Positions 1 to 5,623 are shown, numbered from the stretch's first letter. The stretch: DNA of 5,623 nt from Akkermansiaceae bacterium (GCA_029288115.1 JARFPV010000195.1:1-5623), one strand, 5' to 3'. The notes: generated from the sequence alone by a model not told the origin. Numbers and translations are program-made.

Positions 1-228
1 CATCGTGATCGCCCATGATGCAAAGATCAGTATTTCGCCGGTATCCCCCAGTGGACAGCTACCCCGCAGTTCGCTGCGAGCCCCAAGCACCATAAACTGG
101 CAGGCAAAGGAGCCGAGCATCCAGAGCACCGTCCACCGGGACCGATGTCCACGATGAAGATACGCGGCCCCCTGCACAGCGGCGAGCGCTGCGAGAACCA
201 CGGCTAGAAAGAGTATCCACCTGTCCAT
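1..228 (-). CDS. CcsA/HemX-like cytochrome c assembly membrane protein (N-terminal part, cut by window edge)
   Basis: This minus-strand frame is open for 76 codons from an ATG at 228-226 to the window edge, so the C-terminal part is missing. An in-frame TGA lies four codons upstream, which makes this ATG the only nearby candidate start. The protein opens with a hydrophobic helix (about residues 4-24), then a short basic loop (HRGHRSR), a second hydrophobic segment (about 32-49), and then the sequence SCPLGDTGEILIFASW (57-72), which leads into a third helix. The pattern C/F-P-L, four residues, E-x-L-x-F-x-x-W is characteristic of the CcsA/CcmC/HemX cytochrome c assembly family (PF01578), which handles haem in the inner membrane for cytochrome c maturation. 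In many bacteria such a gene sits next to hemA; that neighbour would be beyond the left edge and is not seen. Full-length relatives usually have about 260-300 residues with about eight helices. The family is inferred from one motif plus topology, so a different polytopic membrane protein remains possible. Confidence 0.66.
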   Translation of the reverse strand, partial: MDRWILFLAVVLAALAAVQGAAYLHRGHRSRWTVLWMLGSFACQFMVLGARSELRGSCPLGDTGEILIFASWAITM

Positions 229-382
229 CGGAGCCCGTCACATGCGCACGAGCCCCCAAAAGATCAAGCCGATATCGAGCCATTCTTGCTCATCGTTAAC
301 CATATCCGACGAAATGATTGCCACCACTGGCTGTAAAGTGTAAGTGCACAACGACTTATTTTTCAATCCACCCGCATCATCC
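229..382. other. Divergent intergenic region between the CcsA-like gene and pntA
   Basis: These 154 bp must hold the start signals for both pntAB and the minus-strand membrane-protein gene. I find no strong sigma-70 promoter: TTGCCA at 318-323 is a fair -35, but the hexamer 17 bp further (TAAGTG) is poor. A tandem-like GTAAAGT/GTAAGTG lies at 333-346. The bases before the pntA ATG are pyrimidine-rich with no Shine-Dalgarno sequence. A 21-codon minus-strand ORF (303-238) ends 9 bp before the CcsA-like start; see the findings. Confidence 0.4.
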
Positions 383-1930
383 ATGAAAATCGGTATCCCT
401 TGTGAATCATCTCTCCAGGAAAAACGCATCGCAGGCACGCCTCAACTTGCCGACAAACTCATCGGGCTCGGGTTTGAGGTCGCCGTGGAAAAAGGCGCCG
501 GTAGTCACGCGAATATCAGCGATCAGGAATGGACCGACGCCGGGGCAGAACTCGTGGCGGAGCCCGATGATATCTGGCAGAGCTGCGACGTCATCCTCAA
601 GGTCACCCCTCCCACCACTGAAGAGGCATCAAAAATTACCACAGCCAAGACATTGGTTAGTTTCTTCTGGCCTGCGCAGAACAAGGCATTACTTGATCAG
701 ATAAGCAGCCAAGGGGGCAGCGTGCTCGCCATGGACTGCGTTCCGCGAATTTCGAGAGCTCAGAAACTCGACGCCCTGTCATCGATGGCGAACATCGCCG
801 GCTACCGTGCGGTGATTGAGGCGGGAAATCACTTCGGCAACTTCTTTACCGGTCAAATCACGGCGGCAGGAAAAGTTCCACCGGCCAAGGTGATGGTGAT
901 CGGTGCCGGCGTGGCAGGACTTTCTGCGATTGGATGTGCATCCAGCCTGGGCGCCATCGTACGGGCATTTGATACCCGACCCGAAGTTGCCGATCAGGTC
1001 AAAAGCATGGGTGGCGAGTTCCTCTACCTCGATTTCGAGGAAGACGGCACCGGCGAAGGAGGCTACGCCAAAGTGATGAGCGAGGAATTCATCGCCGCTG
1101 AAATGAAGCTCTTCGCCGAGCAAGCCAAGGAAGTGGATATCATCATAACTACCGCGCTAATTCCGGGCAAACCGGCACCAAGACTGATCACCGCAGAAAT
1201 GGTGAAAACCATGAAAACCGGCAGCGTAGTTGTGGATCTCGCTGCCGAACAAGGGGGCAACTGCGAACTCACCGAGCCAGGTGAGGTCGTCCACAAGCAC
1301 GGCGTCACATTGATTGGCTACACAGATCTCCCCAGCCGCATGGCCGCGCAATCGAGTAAGCTCTATGCAAACAACATCGGACACCTTTTCGATGAACTCT
1401 GTCCGGAAAGAAACGGCGTCATCAACCTGAACTTCGATGATGAGGTCATCCGCGGCACCACCGTCATTAAGGAAGGGGAAATCACCTGGCCACCACCAAA
1501 ACCGGCACCCCCAAAGCCCAGCGCGGCACCTGCCCCCAGCAACAAGGAGGTCCAAGCCCCTGAGCCAGTTGTATCCAAAGCCCAAAAAACCTGGGGCAAC
1601 TTATTAGGCCTCGCCATTGTCATTGCCGCTATCCTGGGCGTCGGAAGTGTCGCCCCCAAGGAGTTCATGGGACACTTCACCGTCTTTGTCCTCGCTTGTT
1701 TCGTTGGCTGGCAAGTGATCTGGAATGTTTCCGCGGCCTTGCACACTCCCCTGATGAGTGTGACCAACGCCATCAGTAGTATCATCGTGTTAGGTGCCAT
1801 CCTGCAGATTGGTCACGGTTCCCAAATAATCGTCATTCTCGCCGCCATCGCCATACTGATCACCACTATCAACATCGTTGGTGGCTTCATGGTGACCCAC
1901 CGGATGTTAGCCATGTTCCGTAAAGACTAA
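383..1930 (+). CDS. pntA: Proton-translocating NAD(P) transhydrogenase, alpha subunit
   Basis: PntA is the alpha subunit of the inner-membrane transhydrogenase, which couples hydride transfer from NADH to NADP+ to proton entry. The 515-residue product is close in length to E. coli PntA (510) and resembles it throughout, as recalled without alignment. Domain I (about 1-365) binds NAD(H): the Rossmann glycine motif GAGVAG is at 174-179, and the RQD loop residues are Arg122, Gln127 and Asp130 within [11 protein letters not shown] Pro/Ala/Lys-rich linker spans about 370-403. Four hydrophobic helices follow (about 405-424, 430-450, 459-477 and 482-503), ending in the family-typical MFRKD tail. This is the fused alpha form, not the split PntAA/PntAB form. 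The ATG at 383 gives the canonical MKIGIP start; the frame also opens at 344, but those 13 extra residues match nothing in the family. No Shine-Dalgarno sequence precedes the start. pntB follows after 14 bp, so the two are surely co-transcribed. Confidence 0.98.
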   Translation: MKIGIPCESSLQEKRIAGTPQLADKLIGLGFEVAVEKGAGSHANISDQEWTDAGAELVAEPDDIWQSCDVILKVTPPTTEEASKITTAKTLVSFFWPAQNKALLDQISSQGGSVLAMDCVPRISRAQKLDALSSMANIAGYRAVIEAGNHFGNFFTGQITAAGKVPPAKVMVIGAGVAGLSAIGCASSLGAIVRAFDTRPEVADQVKSMGGEFLYLDFEEDGTGEGGYAKVMSEEFIAAEMKLFAEQAKEVDIIITTALIPGKPAPRLITAEMVKTMKTGSVVVDLAAEQGGNCELTEPGEVVHKHGVTLIGYTDLPSRMAAQSSKLYANNIGHLFDELCPERNGVINLNFDDEVIRGTTVIKEGEITWPPPKPAPPKPSAAPAPSNKEVQAPEPVVSKAQKTWGNLLGLAIVIAAILGVGSVAPKEFMGHFTVFVLACFVGWQVIWNVSAALHTPLMSVTNAISSIIVLGAILQIGHGSQIIVILAAIAILITTINIVGGFMVTHRMLAMFRKD

Positions 1931-1944
1931 CTCATTTTCTAAAC

Positions 1945-3327
1945 ATGCCTGAAGGAATCACAACCGCCTGTTATATCGTTGCCAGCATTCTGTTCATTCT
2001 CAGCCTTGGAGGCTTGAGTAATCAGGAAAAAGCCCGCCGCGGAAACCTCTACGGAATCATCGGCATGCTGCTCGCCGTTGGTGCCACCCTGTTTAATGCC
2101 TCCGTGGGCAACTACGGAATCATCGCCACAGTCGTCGCCGTTGGTGCTGTCATTGGCGCAGTTCTCGCCTCCCGTGTCAAGATGACCGCGATGCCTGAGC
2201 TTGTCGCCATGCTTCACAGCTTCGTCGGCCTCGCCGCAGTGCTGGTAGGGTATGCCACTTTCCTCGATCAGACTCACCCTCTCGAGGGAGCGGTAAAAAC
2301 CATCCACGATGTCGAAGTCTATCTCGGCATCCTGATTGGCGCCGTCACGTTCACAGGATCCGTCGTCGCCTTTGGAAAACTCAACGGCATGATCGGAGGC
2401 AAACCTCTCACACTGCCTGGACGCCACCTCCTGAATTTGCTCATCCTTATCGCCTGCATTTACCTCGGCTACGATTTCATCCAAACCGGTTCGCAAACCT
2501 CACTGATGATCATGACCGTGCTCGCCCTCCTGTTCGGCATTCACATGGTTGCCGCCATCGGCGGAGCCGACATGCCTGTTGTGATTTCCATGCTCAACAG
2601 CTACTCAGGATGGGCAGCAGCCGCCACGGGGTTTTTGTTAGAAAACGACTTGCTCATCGTGACGGGTGCACTAGTGGGATCCAGCGGCGCGATCCTTTCG
2701 ATCATCATGTGCCGAGCCATGAACCGTAAATTCATCAGCGTCATCCTCGGCGGCTTCGGCAGTTCAAATGGTAACGGAGCCAAAGCAGAGGGAGAACAAG
2801 GCGAGGCAGTCGCTATCACCGGAACAGAGACGGCAGATCTACTTAAAAATGCTCAATCCGTGGTCATCGTCCCGGGCTACGGCATGGCGGTTGCCCAAGC
2901 GCAGCAAACCGTCTCCACAATGGTCCAGAAACTTATCAACACGGGGGTCAACGTACGCTTTGCCATCCATCCGGTAGCCGGCCGCATGCCTGGCCATATG
3001 AACGTTCTGTTAGCCGAAGCCAAAGTCTCCTACGACATCGTACTGGAAATGGACGAGATCAACGACGACTTCCCAGAAACCGAGGTCGTCATGGTCATCG
3101 GAGCTAACGACATCGTTAACCCTGATGCGGAAAATGATCCCGACAGTCCCATTGCAGGCATGCCCGTGCTTCAGGTTTGGAATGCCAAAGACGTGATTGT
3201 GCTCAAGCGCAGTATGGCTGCCGGTTACGCTGGTGTGGAAAACCCCCTGTTCTTCCACGACAATACCCGCATGCTCTTTGGCGATGCCAAGGAGAGCATC
3301 GACTCCGTGGTGCAGGGCCTTGGTTAG
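1945..3327 (+). CDS. pntB: Proton-translocating NAD(P) transhydrogenase, beta subunit
   Basis: PntB supplies most of the membrane channel and the NADP(H)-binding domain III of transhydrogenase. The product has 460 residues (E. coli 462). The N-terminal part, to about residue 265, is a run of hydrophobic helices (nine are expected in the family). It holds residues known to matter for proton movement: His91 in MLHSFVG at the same number as in E. coli, plus Asp209 (GGADMP) and Asn218 (MLNSYSGW), equivalent to E. coli Asp213 and Asn222. A Gly/Asn/Glu-rich hinge at about 270-295 leads into domain III, which has the NADP-binding [10 protein letters not shown] (311-320) and then [33 protein letters not shown] and [10 protein letters not shown]. 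No key residue is missing. The start lies 14 bp after the pntA stop in an AT-rich spacer without a Shine-Dalgarno sequence. The stop codon is inside a terminator-like hairpin, and the next gene converges 5 bp away. Confidence 0.98.
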   Translation: MPEGITTACYIVASILFILSLGGLSNQEKARRGNLYGIIGMLLAVGATLFNASVGNYGIIATVVAVGAVIGAVLASRVKMTAMPELVAMLHSFVGLAAVLVGYATFLDQTHPLEGAVKTIHDVEVYLGILIGAVTFTGSVVAFGKLNGMIGGKPLTLPGRHLLNLLILIACIYLGYDFIQTGSQTSLMIMTVLALLFGIHMVAAIGGADMPVVISMLNSYSGWAAAATGFLLENDLLIVTGALVGSSGAILSIIMCRAMNRKFISVILGGFGSSNGNGAKAEGEQGEAVAITGTETADLLKNAQSVVIVPGYGMAVAQAQQTVSTMVQKLINTGVNVRFAIHPVAGRMPGHMNVLLAEAKVSYDIVLEMDEINDDFPETEVVMVIGANDIVNPDAENDPDSPIAGMPVLQVWNAKDVIVLKRSMAAGYAGVENPLFFHDNTRMLFGDAKESIDSVVQGLG

Positions 3328-3334
3328 GCCTTTT
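3314..3334 (+). terminator. Intrinsic terminator of pntAB overlapping the pntB stop codon
   Basis: GGCCT (3316-3320) pairs with AGGCC (3326-3330) around a TGGTT loop and is followed directly by TTTT. The stem can be lengthened by a G-T and an A-T pair (3315/3331 and 3314/3332) at the cost of part of the T run. The pntB TAG (3325-3327) lies at the junction of loop and descending arm. The stem is short, so efficiency is uncertain. The hairpin also covers the 3' end of the convergent gene, whose stop is at 3333-3335, but there is no matching T run for that direction. Confidence 0.5.
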
Positions 3335-4253
3335 ACTTACCCAACAGAACTCTCCTACCTGCCGCAGCATCGACATTGAAAAAGGTGGACCCCGACCCTT
3401 TGGGCACCTGGCCTTTTTCTACCTGATACTGAAACACCTTCACTGGCTTTACTCCATTAATTTGTGAGAATAGGTAAACCCTGATGGTCAGTGGGTCTTT
3501 ACCGCTGTATCCCGGCACATCCTTGATTGAATAGAAGATCTCATTCCTGCCGTCACGGGCACCACCGATAACCACCTCGGAATGCTGAATGTCCTGAAAA
3601 CGATGTTTGCTGATGCGGTTGACAGAAACCTGCACGTCTCGCCCCGGACAAAACGCATACACCTTGGCTATATACTTTGCACGTTGCACCACGATAGGTT
3701 GGGGTGGACGTTTGCCATCGGGTAAGAATGCCACACCGTCCACGTAGCTGAGGTTTCCAGCCTGAATCTGCTTACGGATGTCCAATAAATTGCTGAGATT
3801 GACAAACTCCGCAGCGTCATATTTCCACCCCCTACCCTCGTGCACAAAACTAAGCACCAAGAGATTATCCGTCGGCTTGCCACCAACCCCGAAATCCACC
3901 TTACCGAAGTAGACTAACTTTGCGGTAACGCCTTTCGAGCGTGCCCTGAGCAACTTCAATCCTGTTAGAGGAGGTGGTGCCGTAGGCAATTTGAAAATAT
4001 CTGCCGGCCACACCCCCTTTGTCGATAACACCCTGTTCTGGATCGCCAACTTCCGGTGGGATACCGTGATCTGTTTCCACGCGTTATAGTCACGCTTCAC
4101 CATCGCATTTCTCCAGTAGACATAAACTTCCTGAAGTGACTTTCCAAGCGCCGGCGATGCGGCGGCTTGTGCGGATGCTTTGTCACCAGTTCCAAGCGCG
4201 AAAGCACAGCACACGGTCAAGAGAAATAATTGCAGTCGTTTCACGCTTTCCAT
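3333..4253 (-). CDS. Secreted protein of unknown function with a signal peptide
   Basis: The chosen ATG (4253-4251) gives 306 residues and starts with a clear Sec signal peptide: a short basic start (VKR), a hydrophobic core LQLFLLTVCCAFALG (7-21), and a likely cleavage site after ASAQ (about 29). The frame continues upstream to 4433 but would then run into the divergent hydrolase and bury the signal peptide, so that start is rejected. No lipobox is seen. The first part of the mature protein (about 35-155) has the look of an NTF2/SnoaL-like fold (YWRNAMVKRDYNAWKQ early, then a curved-sheet pattern ending in EGRGWKYDAAEFV), but this is only a resemblance. After a Pro-rich connector (DGKRPPQP) comes a strand-rich C-terminal half with a single cysteine (YAFCPG). 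I do not recognise a family, and no catalytic motif stands out. It is probably periplasmic or exported. The gene converges on pntB and diverges from the hydrolase, sharing an 84-bp upstream region with it. Confidence 0.82.
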   Translation of the reverse strand: MESVKRLQLFLLTVCCAFALGTGDKASAQAAASPALGKSLQEVYVYWRNAMVKRDYNAWKQITVSHRKLAIQNRVLSTKGVWPADIFKLPTAPPPLTGLKLLRARSKGVTAKLVYFGKVDFGVGGKPTDNLLVLSFVHEGRGWKYDAAEFVNLSNLLDIRKQIQAGNLSYVDGVAFLPDGKRPPQPIVVQRAKYIAKVYAFCPGRDVQVSVNRISKHRFQDIQHSEVVIGGARDGRNEIFYSIKDVPGYSGKDPLTIRVYLFSQINGVKPVKVFQYQVEKGQVPKGSGSTFFNVDAAAGRRVLLGK

Positions 4254-4284
4254 TCGACAATAAATCTCGAAAAGGGCAAACCAT

Positions 4285-4335
4285 TTCTCAGCACAGCGCA
4301 TTACGGTATTTAATGTATGCGCAAACGACTGAGAA
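4285..4335. promoter_or_regulatory. Nested two-part inverted repeat between divergent genes
   Basis: The outer arms TTCTCAG (4285-4291) and CTGAGAA (4329-4335) enclose inner arms GCGCAT (4296-4301) and ATGCGC (4317-4322). All arm bases are perfectly complementary, and both pairs share nearly the same centre (about 4309-4310), with a 15-base AT-rich middle. The element fills most of the space between the secreted-protein gene and the hydrolase and ends 2 bp before the hydrolase ATG at 4338. It could be an operator for a dimeric regulator acting on both genes, or a 5' UTR hairpin that hides the hydrolase start. No regulator gene is visible in the window. Confidence 0.45.
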
Positions 4336-4337
4336 CA

Positions 4338-5183
4338 ATGACGACCATCAGCCCAGCCACCCCGATCACTGCACCGCTGAGCGAAGAGCGCGAACGTGAG
4401 CTCCTCAAGGACGCCCAGTCGTATTTCTATCAAGTGGAAGATGGTCTGGAATTAGTGGCGCATTGCTTCTTTCCTCCGAACCATGATGCCAGCATGGCAG
4501 CTCCGGCGATCGTGTTTTTTCATGGCGGATTATGGGACGTCAGCATGCCAACCCAGTTTGCGCCACACTGCATGCACTTTGCGAGCCGTGGCATGGTCGC
4601 TGTAGCCGTGGAATATCGCGTGGCGACCAAACATCAAGCTTCTCCAGAAGATGCCATTGAAGACGCACAAATGGCGATGCTCTGGCTACGTCATAACCAT
4701 GCGACCTTAGGGATCGATCCAAACCGAATCATCGCCGCAGGTGCCGCATCCGGTGCTCACATGGCTCTCTCTCTAGCGATGCTTCCCGAAGTGTTGGAAG
4801 TCGATGGATTCACCGCCCGACCACTCGGGGTAATCGCACTCAGTGCCATCGTGAATACTGGAAAAAAAGGAGCTGAACATGAACGGTTCCGTGATGCTAA
4901 AAAGGCACACAAGGAAAGCCCATCCAACAACATCCGCAAAGGCTTACCCGCATCTCTGATTATACACGGCAAGTCCGACACCATCGTTCCGCATGCTGAG
5001 GTTGCCAAATTTGCCAGACTGATGAAACGCAAGAAAAATCCCTGTGAGTTTATCGACTTCGAGGCGGTCAACCACAGCTTTTTCAATTTTAACGTCAGCG
5101 CGCGGCACTTCGAACTGACACTCAATTCGATGGATGCCTTCCTCGTGAGTCTGGATTGCATCGAGCCGATGGAGTATGTGTAA
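4338..5183 (+). CDS. Alpha/beta hydrolase with a displaced nucleophile serine
   Basis: The 281-residue product shows the layout of the esterase/lipase-like alpha/beta hydrolase superfamily (HSL-type or BD-FAE-type). The oxyanion motif HGGLW is at 62-66, and AVEYRVA follows the next strand. The nucleophile-elbow region reads IIAAGAASGAHMAL (Gly135 to His141). The acid is probably Asp214 in HGKSDTIVPH and the base His246 in VNHSFFN. Relatives usually have GxSxG (for example GGSAGGH). Aligned on the flanking G and H, the nucleophile position here is Ala137 and a Ser sits one residue later (138), so activity as a normal esterase is uncertain. There is no signal peptide, so it is likely cytoplasmic. 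The substrate cannot be told. Starts at 4317 and 4338 are both possible; 4338 is preferred because 4317 lies inside the inverted repeat and adds only a basic heptapeptide. Neither has a good Shine-Dalgarno sequence. Confidence 0.85.
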   Translation: MTTISPATPITAPLSEERERELLKDAQSYFYQVEDGLELVAHCFFPPNHDASMAAPAIVFFHGGLWDVSMPTQFAPHCMHFASRGMVAVAVEYRVATKHQASPEDAIEDAQMAMLWLRHNHATLGIDPNRIIAAGAASGAHMALSLAMLPEVLEVDGFTARPLGVIALSAIVNTGKKGAEHERFRDAKKAHKESPSNNIRKGLPASLIIHGKSDTIVPHAEVAKFARLMKRKKNPCEFIDFEAVNHSFFNFNVSARHFELTLNSMDAFLVSLDCIEPMEYV

Positions 5184-5185
5184 AT

Positions 5186-5200
5186 CGCTGTGAATCAGCG
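5186..5200 (+). other. Small hairpin just after the hydrolase stop codon
   Basis: CGCTG (5186-5190) and CAGCG (5196-5200) form a 5-bp stem with a TGAAT loop, starting two bases after the TAA. It is not followed by a T run (GGCTTGATAT comes next), so it is at best a weak or factor-dependent terminator or an mRNA 3'-end stabiliser. Confidence 0.25.
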
Positions 5201-5209
5201 GGCTTGATA

Positions 5210-5219
5210 TGTTATAACA
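5210..5219 (+). promoter_or_regulatory. Extended -10 promoter-like palindrome
   Basis: TGTTATAACA is a perfect 10-bp palindrome. Read on the plus strand it contains TG-T-TATAAC, a close match to the sigma-70 extended -10 form (TGnTATAAT). No convincing -35 is found about 17 bp upstream, as extended -10 promoters often allow. A transcript from here would start at about 5225, shortly before the ATG at 5239. Because the site is symmetric it could serve either direction or be a regulator half-site pair. Confidence 0.35.
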
Positions 5220-5238
5220 CCCGTTGTGCCCTACAGGC

Positions 5239-5361
5239 ATGACGACGACTGCAAAAATCACCAAAGTCGTCAAATATCCGCATTACCTCGACCTCGCATC
5301 CGGAGAACACACCGAGGAGTCCTTCGCCAATTGGCTACGCTCAGTCACACAAGACGCCTAA
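5239..5361 (+). CDS. Possible 40-residue small protein, perhaps a truncated gene remnant
   Basis: An ATG at 5239 opens 40 codons ending at TAA 5359-5361. The product starts MTTTAKITKVVKYPHY and continues with an acidic, helix-prone stretch (SGEHTEESFANWLRSV). It is soluble, with no signal or membrane segment, and I recognise no family. A weak AGG lies 3 bp before the ATG, and an extended -10 promoter-like site lies about 20 bp upstream. Codon choice looks like that of the neighbouring genes, which mildly favours real coding. The stop codon is the first three bases of the downstream 51-bp repeat, so the original reading frame may have been longer and been cut by arrival of the repeat. Either a genuine small protein or a 5' fragment of a broken gene fits. 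Confidence 0.4.
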   Translation: MTTTAKITKVVKYPHYLDLASGEHTEESFANWLRSVTQDA

Positions 5362-5409
5362 AAACAATTCACCCCAACCCTCTGGTGTGAGAGCTGGGGT
5401 GAAATGGCA
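5359..5409. repeat. 51-bp direct repeat, copy 1
   Basis: Bases 5359-5409 are identical to 5573-5623, an offset of 214 bp. The left boundary is sharp: the base before copy 1 (C) differs from that before copy 2 (G), and copy 1 begins exactly at the TAA stop of the small ORF. The right boundary cannot be placed because copy 2 reaches the window edge. The repeat consists of an A-rich start (TAAAAACAA) and the hairpin described separately. No transposase, target-site duplication or integrase site is visible. Confidence 0.9.
5360..5403 (-). terminator. Minus-strand intrinsic terminator hairpin inside repeat copy 1
   Basis: TTCACCCCA (5368-5376) pairs with TGGGGTGAA (5395-5403), nine pairs. Inside it CTCT (5380-5383) pairs with AGAG (5390-5393) around GGTGTG. 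On the minus strand the structure is followed by TTGTTTTTA, the T run expected of a Rho-independent terminator; on the plus strand what follows is ATGGCAACCC, with no T run. It would therefore stop transcription coming from the right, out of the repeat region, before it reaches the small ORF. Whether it also ends the hydrolase or small-ORF transcript is doubtful. Confidence 0.6.
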
Positions 5410-5572
5410 ACCCGTACGGCATTGACTGCGCTGCCGCTCCGACTACGCGGTTTCCCATCTGCTCCTCCGCAGATGGGAGTTATAGATGCGCCGCATGCGC
5501 CCCATTTTGTGGGGGCTGGTGCGGCTTGCGTTCAAACCCTACGGGTTCTCGTCCCGTAACTTACGCAACCCG
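5410..5572. other. Hairpin-rich non-coding spacer between repeat copies
   Basis: This stretch has no convincing reading frame on either strand but dense dyad symmetry. CCCATCTGC (5454-5462) pairs perfectly with GCAGATGGG (5469-5477) around TCCTCC, with one more T-A pair outside. CCCCA (5500-5504) pairs with TGGGG (5510-5514). AACCC (5535-5539) pairs with GGGTT (5543-5547) over a 3-base loop. AACCCGTA occurs at 5409-5416 and 5567-5574, and its exact complement TACGGGTT at 5540-5547, so alternative long-range pairings are possible. Together with the flanking repeats it looks like one unit of a repeated structured element, perhaps transcribed on the minus strand. It fits no RNA class I recognise. 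Confidence 0.5.
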
Positions 5573-5623
5573 TAAAAACAATTCACCCCAACCCTCTGGT
5601 GTGAGAGCTGGGGTGAAATGGCA
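5573..5623. repeat. 51-bp direct repeat, copy 2 (runs to the window edge)
   Basis: This is an exact copy of 5359-5409, including the full nine-pair hairpin (5582-5590 with 5609-5617) and its minus-strand T run (complement of 5573-5581). It reaches the last base of the window, so whether the 214-bp unit repeats again beyond the edge cannot be seen. Confidence 0.9.

Noticed and set aside
344..382. N-terminal extension of PntA from the ATG at 344
   Set aside because: The 13 added residues match nothing in the family, while MKIGIP at 383 is the canonical start.
1157..1585. Long minus-strand frames inside pntA (also 779-1123 and 1363-1800)
   Set aside because: They lie wholly within a certain gene, have no recognisable domains, and are explained by the codon use of the plus-strand gene.
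1939..2496. 185-codon minus-strand frame inside pntB
   Set aside because: Its very acidic, low-complexity product mirrors the hydrophobic helix codons of pntB; it is a shadow frame.
3177..3467. Plus-strand frame across the pntB end and the convergent gene
   Set aside because: It overlaps two better-supported genes in other frames and has no domain signature.
4254..4433. 60-residue upstream extension of the secreted-protein gene to 4433
   Set aside because: It would bury a clear signal peptide and overlap the first 32 codons of the divergent hydrolase on the other strand; its composition is unlike coding sequence.
5525..5575. tRNA-like 3' part (GTTCAAACCCTACGGG resembling a T-arm)
   Set aside because: The GTTCAAA is reminiscent of a T-loop, but no acceptor, D or anticodon arms fit around it on either strand.
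5359..5623. Integron attC site or gene-cassette array around the small ORF
   Set aside because: A small ORF followed by a repeat is suggestive, but I find no RYYYAAC/GTTRRRY core pair and no integrase.
5359..5623. CRISPR array
   Set aside because: A single 51-bp repeat pair with a 163-bp spacer does not fit CRISPR dimensions, and no cas gene is present.

Overview
This 5.6-kb window carries ordinary chromosomal genes from a bacterium, followed at the right edge by a structured repeat element. Gene content points to a Gram-negative, possibly marine or aquatic Verrucomicrobiota/PVC-type bacterium: a CcsA-type membrane protein, a full two-subunit proton-translocating transhydrogenase, a secreted protein of unknown family, and start codons that mostly lack Shine-Dalgarno sequences. 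That taxonomic guess is inference from overall impression; no marker gene in the window settles it.

Layout. (1) 1-228, minus strand: the N-terminal 76 codons of a CcsA/HemX-like cytochrome c assembly membrane protein, cut by the left edge. (2) 229-382: a divergent intergenic region. (3) 383-1930 and 1945-3327, plus strand: pntA and pntB, a compact two-gene operon for the alpha and beta subunits of the proton-translocating NAD(P) transhydrogenase, with essentially all signature residues present. A small terminator hairpin is built over the pntB stop codon. (4) 3333-4253, minus strand: a secreted protein of about 306 residues with a signal peptide and no recognised family, convergent with pntB with only 5 bp between the stops. 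(5) 4254-4337: a divergent intergenic region containing a nested two-part inverted repeat. (6) 4338-5183, plus strand: an alpha/beta hydrolase with an HGG oxyanion motif and the Asp and His of a triad, but with Ala where the nucleophilic Ser is normally found and Ser one residue later. (7) 5239-5361, plus strand: a possible 40-codon ORF with an extended -10 type promoter ahead of it. (8) 5359-5623: a repeat region in which 51 bp recurs exactly with a period of 214 bp. The repeat holds a hairpin that reads as an intrinsic terminator on the minus strand, and the spacer between copies is full of further hairpins.

Functionally, PntA and PntB form one membrane complex that uses the proton-motive force to make NADPH from NADH. 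The other genes show no clear functional link to it. The most unusual parts are the repeat/hairpin unit at the right edge, the nested dyad at 4285-4335, and the displaced serine in the hydrolase. I see no defence system, CRISPR array, transposase or RNA gene of a known class.
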